Source of the DNA: an uncultured Pelagibacteraceae bacterium
Lineage (GTDB): Bacteria > Pseudomonadota > Alphaproteobacteria > Pelagibacterales > Pelagibacteraceae
NCBI GenBank assembly: GCA_902570505.1
Contig: CACFYR010000001.1
Coordinates: forward strand, 1 to 64,000
Direction of reading: 5' to 3'
DNA length: 64,000 nt
Shown here: positions 46,926-55,341 of the stretch, one piece after another
Position numbering within the stretch: the stretch's first letter is position 1
How the letters are laid out: every line of letters starts with the position of its first letter
Position numbers and translations under genes: made by a program
The notes under the pieces: model-generated
The model's input: only the letters and a program-made list of their open reading frames with translations
Database searches by the model: none
What the model was told of the DNA's origin: nothing

Positions 46926-47960
46926 ATGAATTATAAAAAATTAGGAAATACAGACCTTAATGTAAGTACAATTTGTCTCGGTACTATGACGTGGGGAGAG
47001 CAAAATACTGAGTTGGAGGCGTTTGAACAAATGAATTATGCAATTGATAATGGAGTAAATTTTTGGGATACCGCAGAACTATATTCTGTTCCTCCAAAAA
47101 AAAATACATATGGTTTAACTGAGAAGATAATTGGTAATTGGTTCGTTAAATCAAAAAAAAGAGAGCAGATTATACTTGCCTCAAAAGTAGCAGGGCCTTC
47201 CAGAAACTACCTTAGAGATGGAGAAAATAGCTTTGCTGGAAAAAATTTAGAAAGCGCAATCAATAATAGTCTTAAAAGATTAAAAACAGATTATATAGAT
47301 TTGTATCAATTACACTGGCCTGAAAGAAACGTAAACAATTTTGGAAGACTTGGGTACATTCATAAAGAAAGTGAGTGGAATCAGTTTGAAGACGTGTTGG
47401 GTGATTTAAAAAAGTATATTGATTCTGGAAAAATTAGGTATGTAGGTCTTTCCAATGAAACTCCGTGGGGAGTTATGAATTTTATGCAATTATCTAAGAA
47501 TAAAAATTTACCTAGAATGATGTCAATTCAAAATCCTTACAGTCTACTTAATCGTTCATATGAAGTTGGACTTGCAGAAGTTTCGATCAGAGAACAAATA
47601 GGTTGTTTGTCATATTCACCTTTAGCCAGTGGATATTTGAGTGGGAAATATAGAAACGGAGCAATGCCAAAAGGCTCAAGAATTGAAAGGGATTATGAAT
47701 TTTGGGGCAGATACAGAAAACCACAATCTGATAATGCAGTAGAAGAGTATTACAAAATCAGTAAAAAATTTGAGCTTGATATGAGCCAAATGTCTATAAA
47801 ATTTTGCGAGATGCAAGATTTTATGACAAGTGTGATTATTGGTGCAACTACAATGGAGCAGTTGAAAACAAATATAGAAAGTGTACAAGTAAATTTAGAC
47901 AAAGATGTAATAAATGAAATTAATAATGTTCAAAAAAAATATCCTAACCCATGTCCATAA
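46926..47960 (+). CDS. Aldo/keto reductase (Tas-like)
   Basis: A 344-residue NADP(H)-dependent TIM-barrel oxidoreductase. Catalytic tetrad residues are visible: Asp in NFWDTAELYSV with Tyr, Lys in ILASKVAGP and His in YQLHWPERN. The N-terminus MNYKKLGNTDLNVSTICLGT and the long loop sequence resemble E. coli Tas. Substrate is unknown. It overlaps the IalB-like gene by 10 bases, starting a plus-strand run that continues through argG. Confidence 0.92.
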   Translation: MNYKKLGNTDLNVSTICLGTMTWGEQNTELEAFEQMNYAIDNGVNFWDTAELYSVPPKKNTYGLTEKIIGNWFVKSKKREQIILASKVAGPSRNYLRDGENSFAGKNLESAINNSLKRLKTDYIDLYQLHWPERNVNNFGRLGYIHKESEWNQFEDVLGDLKKYIDSGKIRYVGLSNETPWGVMNFMQLSKNKNLPRMMSIQNPYSLLNRSYEVGLAEVSIREQIGCLSYSPLASGYLSGKYRNGAMPKGSRIERDYEFWGRYRKPQSDNAVEEYYKISKKFELDMSQMSIKFCEMQDFMTSVIIGATTMEQLKTNIESVQVNLDKDVINEINNVQKKYPNPCP

Positions 47961-48463
47961 TTAAAAAAATTTATAGTGCTTTATTCATATATATTTTTGT
48001 TTTATCAAGTATAGCAAACGCTGAGGAAATTAAAAAAATTGGAAAATTTAAAGATTGGGAAACTATAGTTTATAAAAATGGTACAGAAAAGGTTTGCTTT
48101 GCACAATCCAAACCCGTTCTTCAATCCCCAAAAAAAACTGAGAGAGATTCAAGAATTTTTGTAAGTTTTAGACCTAATGAAAAAATATTTGACGAAGTAA
48201 GCACAACTTCTGGGTATGATTTTAATGAACAAAATACTGTTTCAGCAAAATCTGGAAAATCAAATTATAAATTTGATATTAAAAAAGAAAACTTCGCCTG
48301 GATTAGTGAAAATAAAATTGAAAAAAAAATTATAAAAACCATGAAAAAAGCCTCTAGAATTATGGTGACCGGCTACAATAAATCAGGCTCACAAACAATT
48401 GATCATTATTCTTTAATGGGATTTACTAAAGCCTATAATAGTGCAAAAAAAAGTTGTGAGTAA
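47951..48463 (+). CDS. Invasion-associated locus B (IalB) family protein
   Basis: A 170-residue exported protein with a Sec signal peptide (about 1-24, cleavage after ANA). The mature part begins FKDWETIVYKNGTEKVCFAQSKP, the typical IalB beginning, followed by RIFVSFRPNEKIFDEVST and a C-terminal cysteine. IalB-like proteins are common and poorly characterised in free-living alphaproteobacteria, so the invasion name should not be taken literally. Confidence 0.85.
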   Translation: MSIIKKIYSALFIYIFVLSSIANAEEIKKIGKFKDWETIVYKNGTEKVCFAQSKPVLQSPKKTERDSRIFVSFRPNEKIFDEVSTTSGYDFNEQNTVSAKSGKSNYKFDIKKENFAWISENKIEKKIIKTMKKASRIMVTGYNKSGSQTIDHYSLMGFTKAYNSAKKSCE

Positions 48464-49140
48464 TGAGCGAAAAAAATAAAATAAGAGCTCTTTGGCCAAC
48501 ATTATTTGGAGAATTTCACAACGAAAATCATCAGAACATCAAGAAAGAATTAATTAATTTTTTCGAGGACTACAAAAAGAAAAATCCCTCAGGACGTAAA
48601 AAAAGCTCACTAGGTACAGAAAACTATAATCTTTACGAGAGCAAATACGATTTACATATGCAAAAAAATCCTGTTTACGACAAATTATTTTCCGATTTTA
48701 TTATGAGAGGTTTTTTTACAATGTCAAATGAAGCAAATAAAAGTTTGTTAAATAATTTTTCTGATAAAGAGATAGGAGTTTCAATAACTGGCTCATGGTT
48801 TATTCATTATGAACAAGGTGGCTTTGTGCTGCCTCATAATCACGGAGAATGTAGCTGGTGTTGTGTTTATTATGTTCAGGTTGGCAAAGATGCTACAACT
48901 GGAAATGGAGGGACTTACTTTCAAAAGCCAACCCCTAATAGAACAACTTTAGATTTTGGATCTTATTATAACAGATTTAATGTCCATGATTTTAATCCCG
49001 AAGAAGGTAAAATGCTAATTTGGCCAAGTTATGTTGTTCACGGATCATATCCATATAAAGGAGATCAAGACAGAATTATTATTTCTGCAAATGCAAATGT
49101 GTCTATTTTAGAGAACGGAAAACCTATTAACACAAAATAA
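48463..49140 (+). CDS. Putative 2OG-Fe(II) oxygenase
   Basis: A 225-residue protein of the small family of predicted 2-oxoglutarate/iron oxygenases (TIGR02466-like). The metal site appears to use LPHNHGECSWCCVYYVQV for the first histidine(s), and VVHGSYPYKGDQDRIIISAN for the distal histidine and the arginine that would bind 2-oxoglutarate. The acidic ligand of the usual HxD motif is not obvious (HNHGE), so a variant site is possible. Start and stop are adjacent to the IalB-like gene and argG. Substrate unknown. Confidence 0.75.
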   Translation: MSEKNKIRALWPTLFGEFHNENHQNIKKELINFFEDYKKKNPSGRKKSSLGTENYNLYESKYDLHMQKNPVYDKLFSDFIMRGFFTMSNEANKSLLNNFSDKEIGVSITGSWFIHYEQGGFVLPHNHGECSWCCVYYVQVGKDATTGNGGTYFQKPTPNRTTLDFGSYYNRFNVHDFNPEEGKMLIWPSYVVHGSYPYKGDQDRIIISANANVSILENGKPINTK

Positions 49141-50319
49141 ATGAAAAAAAGAATTATTTTAGCCTACTCAGGTGGATTAGATACTTCAATTATACTTAAA
49201 TGGCTTCAGGAAAATTATGATGCTGAGGTAGTCGCATATACAGCTGATATTGGTCAGGAAATTAATAAAGAAAAAATAATTAGTAATGCAAAAAAGTTGG
49301 GAGTAAGGAATATTATTATAAAAGATTTAAAAGATACTTTTGTTAAAGAGTATGTTTATCCAATGATAAGAGGTCACGCGCTATATGAAGGTGTTTATTT
49401 GCTTGGCACATCAATCGCACGGCCTTTAATAGCAAAAGATCAAATAAGAGTTGCAAAAAAATTCAAAGCTTTTGCTGTATCTCATGGTTCAACAGGAAAA
49501 GGTAATGATCAAGTAAGATTTGAATTGGGCTACCATTATTTTGGTCCTAAAATAAAAGTCATTGTTCCTTGGCGTATTTGGAAAATGAATTCAAGATCAG
49601 ATTTAATTAAATACGCAAAAAAAAATAAAATACCTGTTCCTAAAGATAAAAAAGGCGCACCACCTTTTTCAGTTGATGATAATTTATTTCATACGTCAAC
49701 AGAAGGTAAAGCATTGGAAAATCCCAAAAACTTTGCCCCGGAGTTTATATTTCAAAGAACAATATCTCCTGAGAAAGCTCCTAATAAACCAAGTTTTGTG
49801 ACAATCAATTTTAAAAATGGAGATCCTTATGGAATTAATGGTAAAAAAGTTTCACCTGCTAAACTTTTAGAAAAACTTAATCAATTAGCTGGTAAAAATG
49901 GGATTGGAAGAGTAGATCTAGTTGAAAATAGATTTATAGGAATTAAATCTAGAGGAGTTTATGAAACTCCAGGTGGAACTTTATTGTTACATGCTCATAG
50001 AGCAATAGAGTCCGTAACATTAGATAAAGAAACAATGCATAAAAAGGACGAGATAATGCCAAGATATGCTGAATTAATTTATAATGGATATTGGTTTTCT
50101 AAGGAAAGATTTAAGTTACAAAAAATTGTTGATAATAAAAGAAACAAAGTAAACGGCTCAGTAAAATTGAAACTATATAAAGGAAATATCACTATTTATT
50201 CAAGACAAACTAAAAGCAAAGCTTATTCAATGAAAAAAGTTTCGTTTGAGGAAAATAAAACATTTAATAAATCTATCGTAGAAAGATTTATTAATTTTCA
50301 CAAAAAAAAGCTGAAATAA
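49141..50319 (+). CDS. argG: Argininosuccinate synthase
   Basis: ATP-dependent condensation of citrulline and aspartate in arginine synthesis. The 392 residues begin with the PP-loop AYSGGLDTSIILKWL and contain SHGSTGKGNDQVRFE, the citrulline/aspartate segment, and ETPGGTLLLHAHRAIES, all standard. It follows the oxygenase-like gene directly. Nothing unusual. Confidence 0.97.
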   Translation: MKKRIILAYSGGLDTSIILKWLQENYDAEVVAYTADIGQEINKEKIISNAKKLGVRNIIIKDLKDTFVKEYVYPMIRGHALYEGVYLLGTSIARPLIAKDQIRVAKKFKAFAVSHGSTGKGNDQVRFELGYHYFGPKIKVIVPWRIWKMNSRSDLIKYAKKNKIPVPKDKKGAPPFSVDDNLFHTSTEGKALENPKNFAPEFIFQRTISPEKAPNKPSFVTINFKNGDPYGINGKKVSPAKLLEKLNQLAGKNGIGRVDLVENRFIGIKSRGVYETPGGTLLLHAHRAIESVTLDKETMHKKDEIMPRYAELIYNGYWFSKERFKLQKIVDNKRNKVNGSVKLKLYKGNITIYSRQTKSKAYSMKKVSFEENKTFNKSIVERFINFHKKKLK

Positions 50320-50325
50320 ATAATT

Positions 50326-51468
50326 ATGAATTTTGAGACATCTAGGGCGAAAGCCATTGAAAAGTTAGATAGATTTGTTGAAAGAAACTTATCGGACTAT
50401 TCAAAATTGAGGAATTTTGATTTTGGACATAATAAACGTGATAATGTTTCATGTCTGTCCCCATATATAACTCATGGAGTTCTTAACGAGGTTGAAATTC
50501 TTAAAAAATCTTTAGCAAAGTCTTCTTTTAGTAAAAACGAAAAATTTATTCAAGAAGTGCTCTGGAGGACTTATTGGAAGGGATGGCTAGAGTTAAGACC
50601 TTCAGTTTGGAGTGATTATATAATCAGCTTAAATAATATAAGAGAGAAATATAGAGAAGATCCAAATTATCTAAAAGCAATAGAAGGAAAAACTAATATC
50701 GAGTGCTTTGATGAGTGGGTAAAAGAATTAAAAACATACAATTACTTGCACAATCATACGAGAATGTGGTTTGCTAGTATCTGGATTTTCACACTTGATT
50801 TACCCTGGCAATTAGGAGCAGAACTTTTTTTAAAACATCTTTATGATGGAGATGCTGCATCAAATACACTTGGTTGGAGATGGGTTGCTGGTATTCAAAC
50901 ACAAGGAAAGCATTATTTAGCATCAGAATGGAATATTAAAAAATTTACTAATAATAGGTTTCAAAATATAAAATTAAATGAGAACGCACCCCCAAAAATG
51001 ACTGATAAAACTTATTCAATTATTAAGAACGATTTTATTAATCCGGAAATAAGTGAAGATAAAACGCTTGTCATTTTTGAAAATAATTTATCATTTGAAA
51101 ATTCAGATTTTAAAGAATTTAAATTTGATAAAATAATTTTAGCTGTTAACTCAAATGAATTTAGAAATATCAAACTAAGTGATAATGTTACAAAATTTAA
51201 GTCTGAGTTAATTAATGACCAACTTGAAAGAATTAAAAGTTTATCAATCAATTGTGAGAAAGTTTCAATTGACAAATTAAAAGATATAAAAAGTGACTTT
51301 TATATTCTTTACCCATCTGTTGGAGAAAATTTGGATTTTGTTTTATCTAACTTAAATAATTATAAGTTTATTTATAGGGAATTGGATAAATATTCTTGGC
51401 AATTTTGTAATAAAGGTTTTTTTAATTTTAAAGGTTATATACCTAAGATAATTGCTAAGTTTACCTAG
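50326..51468 (+). CDS. Photolyase/cryptochrome-like FAD protein with a C-terminal alpha/beta domain
   Basis: A 380-residue protein whose first 215 residues match the helical FAD-binding domain of the photolyase/cryptochrome family: LSPYITHG (about 44-51), FIQEVLWRTYWKGWLE, HNHTRMWFAS (142-151), DGDAASNTLGWRWVAG (174-189) and HYLASEWNIKKF. The usual N-terminal alpha/beta antenna domain is missing. Instead residues 246-380 look like an alpha/beta domain, starting TLVIFENNLSFENSDF, then IILAVNSNE and DFYILYPSVGENLDF, reminiscent of the photolyase N-terminal domain. This suggests a permuted or swapped domain order. Photorepair or light sensing is inferred; activity is unknown. The stop overlaps the convergent gene at 51461 by 8 bases. 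Confidence 0.82.
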   Translation: MNFETSRAKAIEKLDRFVERNLSDYSKLRNFDFGHNKRDNVSCLSPYITHGVLNEVEILKKSLAKSSFSKNEKFIQEVLWRTYWKGWLELRPSVWSDYIISLNNIREKYREDPNYLKAIEGKTNIECFDEWVKELKTYNYLHNHTRMWFASIWIFTLDLPWQLGAELFLKHLYDGDAASNTLGWRWVAGIQTQGKHYLASEWNIKKFTNNRFQNIKLNENAPPKMTDKTYSIIKNDFINPEISEDKTLVIFENNLSFENSDFKEFKFDKIILAVNSNEFRNIKLSDNVTKFKSELINDQLERIKSLSINCEKVSIDKLKDIKSDFYILYPSVGENLDFVLSNLNNYKFIYRELDKYSWQFCNKGFFNFKGYIPKIIAKFT

Positions 51469-52162
51469 CAAGTTTAATAAATATATCTCCCATTCCGGCT
51501 TGTAATTTTTCTAAAGGGGTGTTGTTTCTGATATCACAGTATTCTCCAGTAACAGGATGGGCTTTCACAATTTTTATGTCATTATCATTACATGGTTTTG
51601 TATTATGAAACAAACCAATGACCATTCGTCCATCTAGATTATAAACTTGGTCTTTTGAAATATTACTACCATCACAGAAATATTTTTTTGTTACTCTCTC
51701 AGGGAAATCTTTTTTTGTACAAGGATTATTAATTGTAAGAACATAAAATTCTTTTAATCCATCTTTAAATTTGTGCTTCATTTTTTGAACCGTCGTATAT
51801 TTCATTAAATCACATGAGCAGGGCACGCAACATCTATAATAATTTCCGCACATTTGTTTTCCAGTATTTTCCTCACTTATATTCACAAACTCAGCAGTAC
51901 TATTAGGATCAATAAGTGATCCAGACACAGCACAGTATAATTTATTGTATTCAACAAAATCTTTATAAGTAATTTCTTTATCAATTATATATTTAAAAAA
52001 TTTTGGACCTGCAGCGTTTCTATTATTGTCTGGAAAGATTCTAGACCAATCTGTAACTAAATCTTTATAATAATTTTTTTCAGAGGAAATGGAAATATTT
52101 GAAAAAATTAGAGCTAACAAAATAAATGCAGTTAATTTAAAAATATTTTGCAGTAATTTCAT
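51461..52162 (-). CDS. Cysteine-rich exported protein of unknown function
   Basis: A 233-residue protein with a signal peptide (about 1-25). The mature region holds ten cysteines, including the cluster YRCCVPCSCDL near residue 111, plus LYCAVSG, NPCTKK, YFCDGSN, KPCNDN and EYCDI. The number and spacing suggest several disulfides or a metal or cofactor site in the periplasm. No family is recognised. It follows a small membrane-protein ORF on the same strand. Confidence 0.78.
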   Translation of the reverse strand: MKLLQNIFKLTAFILLALIFSNISISSEKNYYKDLVTDWSRIFPDNNRNAAGPKFFKYIIDKEITYKDFVEYNKLYCAVSGSLIDPNSTAEFVNISEENTGKQMCGNYYRCCVPCSCDLMKYTTVQKMKHKFKDGLKEFYVLTINNPCTKKDFPERVTKKYFCDGSNISKDQVYNLDGRMVIGLFHNTKPCNDNDIKIVKAHPVTGEYCDIRNNTPLEKLQAGMGDIFIKLAR

Positions 52163-52178
52163 ATAATTAATTTGGTTT

Positions 52179-52349
52179 TTAAAAACCCATTTTTGACCAG
52201 TTGAATCTCTCTTGGTCTTCTTTTTCGAATTTATTTAACTCTGCTTTTGAAGGTTTTCTAAAAATAAAAATACTTAGTGCAGCAATAAATAATGCGATTA
52301 ATGATACTGAACAAAATGTCATAAGTTTTAATACATTAAATATTGACAT
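52179..52349 (-). CDS. Small single-helix membrane protein
   Basis: A 56-residue ORF too short for the track: MSIFNVLKLMTFCSVSLIAL, then a hydrophobic segment to about residue 30, then a charged amphipathic tail (RKPSKAELNKFEKEDQERFN) ending in MGF. One membrane helix with a cytoplasmic tail is likely. It ends 16 bases before the Cys-rich exported protein gene and probably shares its promoter in the 77-base gap to the divergent FAS1 gene. Coding status is supported by reading-frame length, membrane character and placement but not by known homology. Confidence 0.55.
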   Translation of the reverse strand: MSIFNVLKLMTFCSVSLIALFIAALSIFIFRKPSKAELNKFEKEDQERFNWSKMGF

Positions 52350-52426
52350 TTTGTAATAATTTTATTCTAACATTTGTCGCACTCGAACAACCTTTTAAAT
52401 TATTAATTTATTGCTATTTATAACTT

Positions 52427-52900
52427 ATGAAAAAAATCTATCTATTCTTAAGTTTCATTATAATGATTTTTGTACCATCTATTACATTTGGGAACGTTAT
52501 AGATAAACTCAATGAAGCAGGAAAATTTAATAAATTAAATGAAACTCTTTCTAAATCTGGTTTAAATGAAAATCTAAAAGGTGCTGGACCTTTCACTGTT
52601 TTTGCGCCATTAGATGATGCATTTGCTGCCATAAGTGCACAAACATATTATGGTCTCTTGAGAGATGAAAATAAAGATAAATTAGTAAATATACTAGGTC
52701 GACACGTTTTTTCAAAAAAAATTACCTCATCTGAAATAGATGGTGAAATTAAACTTGAGGCTATTAACGGTGAAGAAATTACTATTAAAAAAGTAAATGG
52801 TATAGTTTATATTAATGAGGCTGAAGTTGTAACAGCTGATGTTGAAGTTTCAAACGGTGTAATACATTATATAAATAGAGTTCTTCAACCTTTAAAGTAA
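52427..52900 (+). CDS. Fasciclin (FAS1) domain protein, exported
   Basis: A 157-residue protein with a signal peptide (about 1-22) and a single FAS1 domain: GPFTVFAPLDDAFAAI, the ILGRHVFSKKITSSE region containing the family's conserved His, and a C-terminal SNGVIHYINRVLQP that matches the NGVIHVIDxVL signature. FAS1 domains mediate adhesion or bind small ligands. Its stop abuts the stop of the convergent CRTAC1-like gene. Confidence 0.94.
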   Translation: MKKIYLFLSFIIMIFVPSITFGNVIDKLNEAGKFNKLNETLSKSGLNENLKGAGPFTVFAPLDDAFAAISAQTYYGLLRDENKDKLVNILGRHVFSKKITSSEIDGEIKLEAINGEEITIKKVNGIVYINEAEVVTADVEVSNGVIHYINRVLQPLK

Positions 52901-54343
52901 TTATTTTTGTGTTAACGTAATTGTTTGATTCAAATCTTTAACTGAAATTGTTTTTGTTTTTCCGTTTGTCCATTTAATTTGAACTCTAATATTTTTTTCA
53001 TTTTTTCTAATCCCATAATGAGCGACTGGCTCCATCTGACATAAATATCCAGATCCAGCATCAATGGTTTTGGAATGCTTTCTTAAGTTCGAGATAAGAG
53101 TTACGGTTGCACCTCTTGCTGGTGATCCGTATTTATTCAGAGGTTTTACTCTTAAATATTTATGGTTAGGGTCCACTTTTGCTTTATAAAGGGATAATGG
53201 TTGGTCTCTGCTTTCACCATGAGAAACTAATAATTCCAATATACCGTCATTGTCTATATCAGCTACCGCAGCTCCAGTTCCGTAACCATCTGGTTCTAAA
53301 CCAATATCTAGTGGTAATTGTTCTAAAACTCCATTATCTAAAATTTTGAAAAGTTTATTTGGTTCACCTATGTTGTTCATAAAAACCTCATCATAACCGT
53401 CATTATCTAAATCAGCTGAAATAATAGTTCTAATTCTTGTTGGTACATCAAATGTTGGTTTTGCAATATCTTCAAAAATTTTGTCTTTTAATACATAAGC
53501 TCTATGAAAACCTCCCCAGTTACCATTCAAAATATCCAATCTTCCTCTATAATATATATCTGATAAAGCTGTGCCTCGACCATTTTGAAGAACATCCTCT
53601 ACTCTATACTCGTATGCAACGTCTAAAAATTTACCGTTATTATTTTTGTAAAGGAAATTTGCACCCCTCTCATTGGCAGCAAAAATATCCATTTTATTTG
53701 AAATAATATGACCTGCTACAACTGCTCTACCTCCTGTTACTTTTGCTAAATTTAATTGAACTGACTTATCAACTATTACATCGTCACTGTATTCATAAAA
53801 TCTAGTAGGTCCCCCATAATTCGCAACATAAACACCGTATGTTCCATCGCCTTTTCTATCTACACAAGCCACTGACCGTCCAGCAGTCAAATTTAAATCC
53901 TTTTTATTTTTTTCAACTTCAAATAAATCTATAAATTTTTTTCCATCAAAATCTATTAGTCTATCTGAGTATTTTTTCGTACCACTATATGTGTCTGTGT
54001 TAAGGAAATATATTTCTTCGTATCCATCTTTATCAATGTCACATGCAGCAACACCAATAGTTCTTCTAAATTCGTCAGAAAAAATATTTTCATTAATAAT
54101 ATTTATTAATTTTCCATCTTTATAAGATAATGCTAAGTTAAGATAACCAAACCCAGTGACCACAAAATCAAAGTTTCCATCTTTATTTACATCTGTCACA
54201 GAAACTCCATAACTAAGTCTTTTTGGGTTTTCGACAATTTGACTTGTTAAATCTTCAAAAAAACTAGCATAAAGTTTATTTGGAAATATTAATAAGAATA
54301 AGAATAAAATTTTTTTTAAATTTAGAATTACATTAATTTTCAT
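52901..54343 (-). CDS. CRTAC1-like FG-GAP/VCBS repeat protein with ASPIC/UnbV domain
   Basis: A 480-residue exported protein (signal peptide to about residue 26) built from beta-propeller-type FG-GAP repeats. Calcium-binding DxDxDG-like loops are visible as DVNKDGNFDFVV, DIDKDGYEEIYF, DLDNDGYDEVFM and DIDNDGILELLV. The C-terminus is an ASPIC/UnbV domain (YLRVKPLNKYGSPARGATV to VQIKWTNGKTKTISV). Such proteins are extracellular or periplasmic and of unclear function. The gene overlaps the preceding one by 11 bases and closes the photolyase operon. Confidence 0.92.
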   Translation of the reverse strand: MKINVILNLKKILFLFLLIFPNKLYASFFEDLTSQIVENPKRLSYGVSVTDVNKDGNFDFVVTGFGYLNLALSYKDGKLINIINENIFSDEFRRTIGVAACDIDKDGYEEIYFLNTDTYSGTKKYSDRLIDFDGKKFIDLFEVEKNKKDLNLTAGRSVACVDRKGDGTYGVYVANYGGPTRFYEYSDDVIVDKSVQLNLAKVTGGRAVVAGHIISNKMDIFAANERGANFLYKNNNGKFLDVAYEYRVEDVLQNGRGTALSDIYYRGRLDILNGNWGGFHRAYVLKDKIFEDIAKPTFDVPTRIRTIISADLDNDGYDEVFMNNIGEPNKLFKILDNGVLEQLPLDIGLEPDGYGTGAAVADIDNDGILELLVSHGESRDQPLSLYKAKVDPNHKYLRVKPLNKYGSPARGATVTLISNLRKHSKTIDAGSGYLCQMEPVAHYGIRKNEKNIRVQIKWTNGKTKTISVKDLNQTITLTQK

Positions 54344-54866
54344 TTTTTTTTCTTTTATATTGTTTCATCCACTCACTAAATAATTTTATAGCATCATTCA
54401 TATCTCTAGTTTTATTTGGGTGGTTTTTTGCCCTCCCAAGCATAGTCGCAATGACGTTTACCTGATATTTTTTTGATCTATATTTTATAGTATTAATTGT
54501 GTATAAAGCTTTTTCTTTATTTTTAAATCCCAGACCTTTAGTGGTTGTTTTAGGATTGTAATCTGAAAATAAAGACAAATTTATAGGTTTAATTTTATTG
54601 CTTAGTGGCATTTTATTAAAGGTTTTGAAAACTACTTTATAATCAAGTTTATCTAGTTTTTTTTTTGACTCTCCATTGAATTCTATGAGATCAATTGAAA
54701 AATTGTTTTTTTTGTCAGTTTTACAAATTAATTTTATGTATCTTTTGTGAAATTCTTTAATTTTTTCTTGATATATTTTTTTTACATTTAAATATTTCTT
54801 TTCCTTGTAATTGGGTGTTAAAACAAACAAAATTCTACTTTTCCATTTATATTTTTCTAAATTCAT
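54333..54866 (-). CDS. DUF4174-like domain fused to a small basic domain
   Basis: A 177-residue protein. The first half (about 1-95) resembles the DUF4174 thioredoxin-like family: [14 protein letters not shown], the central [10 protein letters not shown] strand and a final [10 protein letters not shown] corresponding to the DaMPmR end of that family. The second half ([20 protein letters not shown] onward) is basic and helical with the pattern [18 protein letters not shown] and does not belong to DUF4174. No signal peptide is seen. The start overlaps the DUF2256 stop in ATGA form and the end overlaps the CRTAC1-like gene. Confidence 0.7.
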   Translation of the reverse strand: MNLEKYKWKSRILFVLTPNYKEKKYLNVKKIYQEKIKEFHKRYIKLICKTDKKNNFSIDLIEFNGESKKKLDKLDYKVVFKTFNKMPLSNKIKPINLSLFSDYNPKTTTKGLGFKNKEKALYTINTIKYRSKKYQVNVIATMLGRAKNHPNKTRDMNDAIKLFSEWMKQYKRKKNEN

Positions 54867-54994
54867 ATTTTTTTACCAGAGCATCTTTTTGAACAATATT
54901 TGACTTTCTCCCAGTTGAGTTTCCATTTTTTCCTCCAGTTAAATGGTCTTTTGCAAACTATGCATAATTTAGTCGGTAAGTAGGATTTTTTCAT
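54863..54994 (-). CDS. DUF2256 zinc-ribbon-like protein
   Basis: A 43-residue protein missed by the ORF track. Sequence begins [20 protein letters not shown] and contains KYCSKRC, giving a CxxC...CxxxC pattern (Cys 11, 14, 34, 38) with RKKWKLNW between, which is the DUF2256 consensus. These tiny proteins are often encoded beside photolyase/cryptochrome genes, as here. Both ends overlap neighbours in ATGA junctions (DUF393 gene upstream, DUF4174-like gene downstream), strong support that it is real. Function unknown; nucleic-acid or protein binding through zinc is likely. Confidence 0.9.
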   Translation of the reverse strand: MKKSYLPTKLCIVCKRPFNWRKKWKLNWEKVKYCSKRCSGKKI

Positions 54995-55341
54995 TTTAGT
55001 TGATGTTTATTTTTCAAAAATAAAAAATATGCAGCAATCTCATACGCATAGTGAAATAATATAAATAAGGGCTTTTTACTGAAGACTTTGTATAAAAATT
55101 TGTATTTTGGAATATTTGACCAAATGATTAGAAATGCTTTTGCTCCACCAATTACTTGTCCGTCCTGAATAACATGTAATCTTCTTAAAAGCTCTGCTTG
55201 TGTTTTAGAAGTTAAAGAAATTGCCTCATCATTATTAGTTATATCTATCCAATCTAAAGAATTATCAGAATATTTTTTATAATGATCGATTTCCATCTTA
55301 CAGATATTGCAAGAATTATTAAAAAAGACTTTAACCGACAT
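54991..55341 (-). CDS. DUF393 (DCC family) thiol-disulfide oxidoreductase-like protein
   Basis: A 116-residue protein of the DCC/DUF393 family with a thioredoxin-like fold. The family DGxCxxC motif appears as [13 protein letters not shown] (Cys 11 and 14), so the leading DG is replaced by NN. The conserved [17 protein letters not shown] stretch is present, as is a hydrophobic C-terminus. It overlaps the photolyase gene by 11 bases and the DUF2256 gene by 4, so all are translationally linked. Confidence 0.9.
   Translation of the reverse strand: MSVKVFFNNSCNICKMEIDHYKKYSDNSLDWIDITNNDEAISLTSKTQAELLRRLHVIQDGQVIGGAKAFLIIWSNIPKYKFLYKVFSKKPLFILFHYAYEIAAYFLFLKNKHQLK

Noticed and set aside
47951-48463. 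Virulence factor interpretation of the IalB-like protein
   Set aside because: The family is widespread in free-living marine alphaproteobacteria; nothing else in the window suggests host invasion.
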